A program made the position numbers and the translations under genes. A stretch of 6,482 bases of DNA from Belnapia sp. (GTDB lineage Bacteria > Pseudomonadota > Alphaproteobacteria > Acetobacterales > Acetobacteraceae): assembly GCA_028291445.1 (NCBI GenBank), contig JAQGIA010000156.1, forward strand, positions 1-6,482. Reading direction: 5' to 3'. The notes beneath the pieces are model-generated. The model saw only the letters and a list, made by a program, of their open reading frames with translations, made no database searches and was not told where the DNA came from. Positions 6,094 through 6,482 of the stretch are shown piece after piece; positions within the stretch are counted from its first letter, which is position 1; each line of letters opens with the position of its first letter.

Positions 6094-6482
6094 ATGAGCG
6101 ACCCCGCACCCCTCCCCGCCGCCGCCCAACCCACAACCGCGCGTCCCGCCGCCAGGCCGCGCAGCCGGCGGCTCGGCACCTCGGCGCTCGGCCTGCTGGC
6201 CGCCGCCGTGCTCGCCATCGGCGTGAACATGCTGGCCGACCGGCTGCTGACCCGCGCCCGCATCGATCTGACGGCGCAGAAGCTCTACACCCTGTCCGAC
6301 GGCACCAGGCAGGTGCTGGGCGGCCTGGCCGACCCGATCACCCTCCGGCTGTTCTATTCGCGGAAGCTCGGCGCCGAGATCCCGATGTACGGCGCCTATG
6401 CCGACCGGGTGCGGGAGATGCTGGCGGAATATGTCTCCCTCGCGGACGGCAAGGTGAGGCTGGAGGTCTTCGACCCGGAGCC
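6094..6482 (+). CDS. gldG: GldG-family ABC exporter auxiliary protein (N-terminal 129 residues, partial)
   Basis: The first 129 codons are present; the rest lies beyond the right edge. The N-terminus is a Pro/Ala/Arg-rich cytoplasmic tail (1-28) ending in RPRSRR. One membrane segment follows (about 29-48, LGLLAAAVLAIGVNML). The start of the extracytoplasmic domain then carries the family hallmark IDLTAQKLYTLSDGTRQVL (57-75) and ITLRLFYS (82-89). The last stretch (YADRVREMLAEY, 102-113, then a Val/Leu-rich strand ending FDPE) matches the beginning of the ABC-transporter auxiliary domain found in GldG. Full-length relatives are usually 450-650 residues with a second membrane segment near the C-terminus. 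The ATG is four bases after the permease stop, with GGAAGG at 6076-6081 as a somewhat distant ribosome binding site. In Flavobacterium, GldG works with GldA and GldF; in Proteobacteria its role is undefined. Confidence 0.85.
   Translation, partial: MSDPAPLPAAAQPTTARPAARPRSRRLGTSALGLLAAAVLAIGVNMLADRLLTRARIDLTAQKLYTLSDGTRQVLGGLADPITLRLFYSRKLGAEIPMYGAYADRVREMLAEYVSLADGKVRLEVFDPE

Noticed and set aside
4896..6263. A 455-codon minus-strand frame opposite the exporter genes
   Set aside because: Its composition is antisense-like, rich in Gln, Glu, Gly, Arg and His, with no motif. The plus strand encodes well-supported ABC exporter subunits with proper ribosome binding sites.

Overview
The window is very GC-rich chromosomal DNA and is coding almost throughout. 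Codon third positions are overwhelmingly G or C, and the genes are tightly packed. A divergent pair, sdhE-mfd leftward and recG rightward, suggests an alphaproteobacterium. Base composition and protein style fit Rhodospirillales/Acetobacteraceae-like genomes. That placement is inference from style and gene order, because no rRNA or other marker gene is present.

Layout. Bases 1-1896 (minus) hold the first 632 codons of mfd, the transcription-repair coupling factor; the rest lies beyond the left edge. Bases 1893-2243 (minus) hold sdhE, the FAD assembly factor for succinate dehydrogenase, which overlaps the mfd start by four bases (ATGA). Bases 2244-2343 are a 100-base divergent intergenic region. 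Two sigma70-type promoters can be drawn there back to back, sharing one TATA core. Bases 2344-4533 (plus) hold a complete recG with an unusual glycine-rich insertion between helicase motifs II and III. Bases 4534-4632 are a G-rich spacer with three TAAGG-type repeats and a small hairpin. Bases 4633-6482 (plus) hold a tightly coupled ABC-2 export operon of the GldA-GldF-GldG type: a complete ATPase, a complete permease, and the first 129 codons of the GldG-like auxiliary protein, which is cut by the right edge.

How the genes work together. Mfd and RecG are both dsDNA translocases. Mfd removes stalled RNA polymerase and recruits UvrA; RecG remodels stalled forks and R-loops. They flank a shared control region, with the respiratory assembly factor SdhE riding in the mfd operon. 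The Gld-like genes form a separate membrane export module whose substrate cannot be read from the sequence.

I see no mobile element, CRISPR array, tRNA, rRNA, toxin-antitoxin pair or defence system, and no convincing undescribed system. The items most worth a second look are the shared promoter core, the low-complexity RecG insertion with its G-quadruplex-type DNA, and the presence of a Gld-type exporter in a probable non-gliding alphaproteobacterium.
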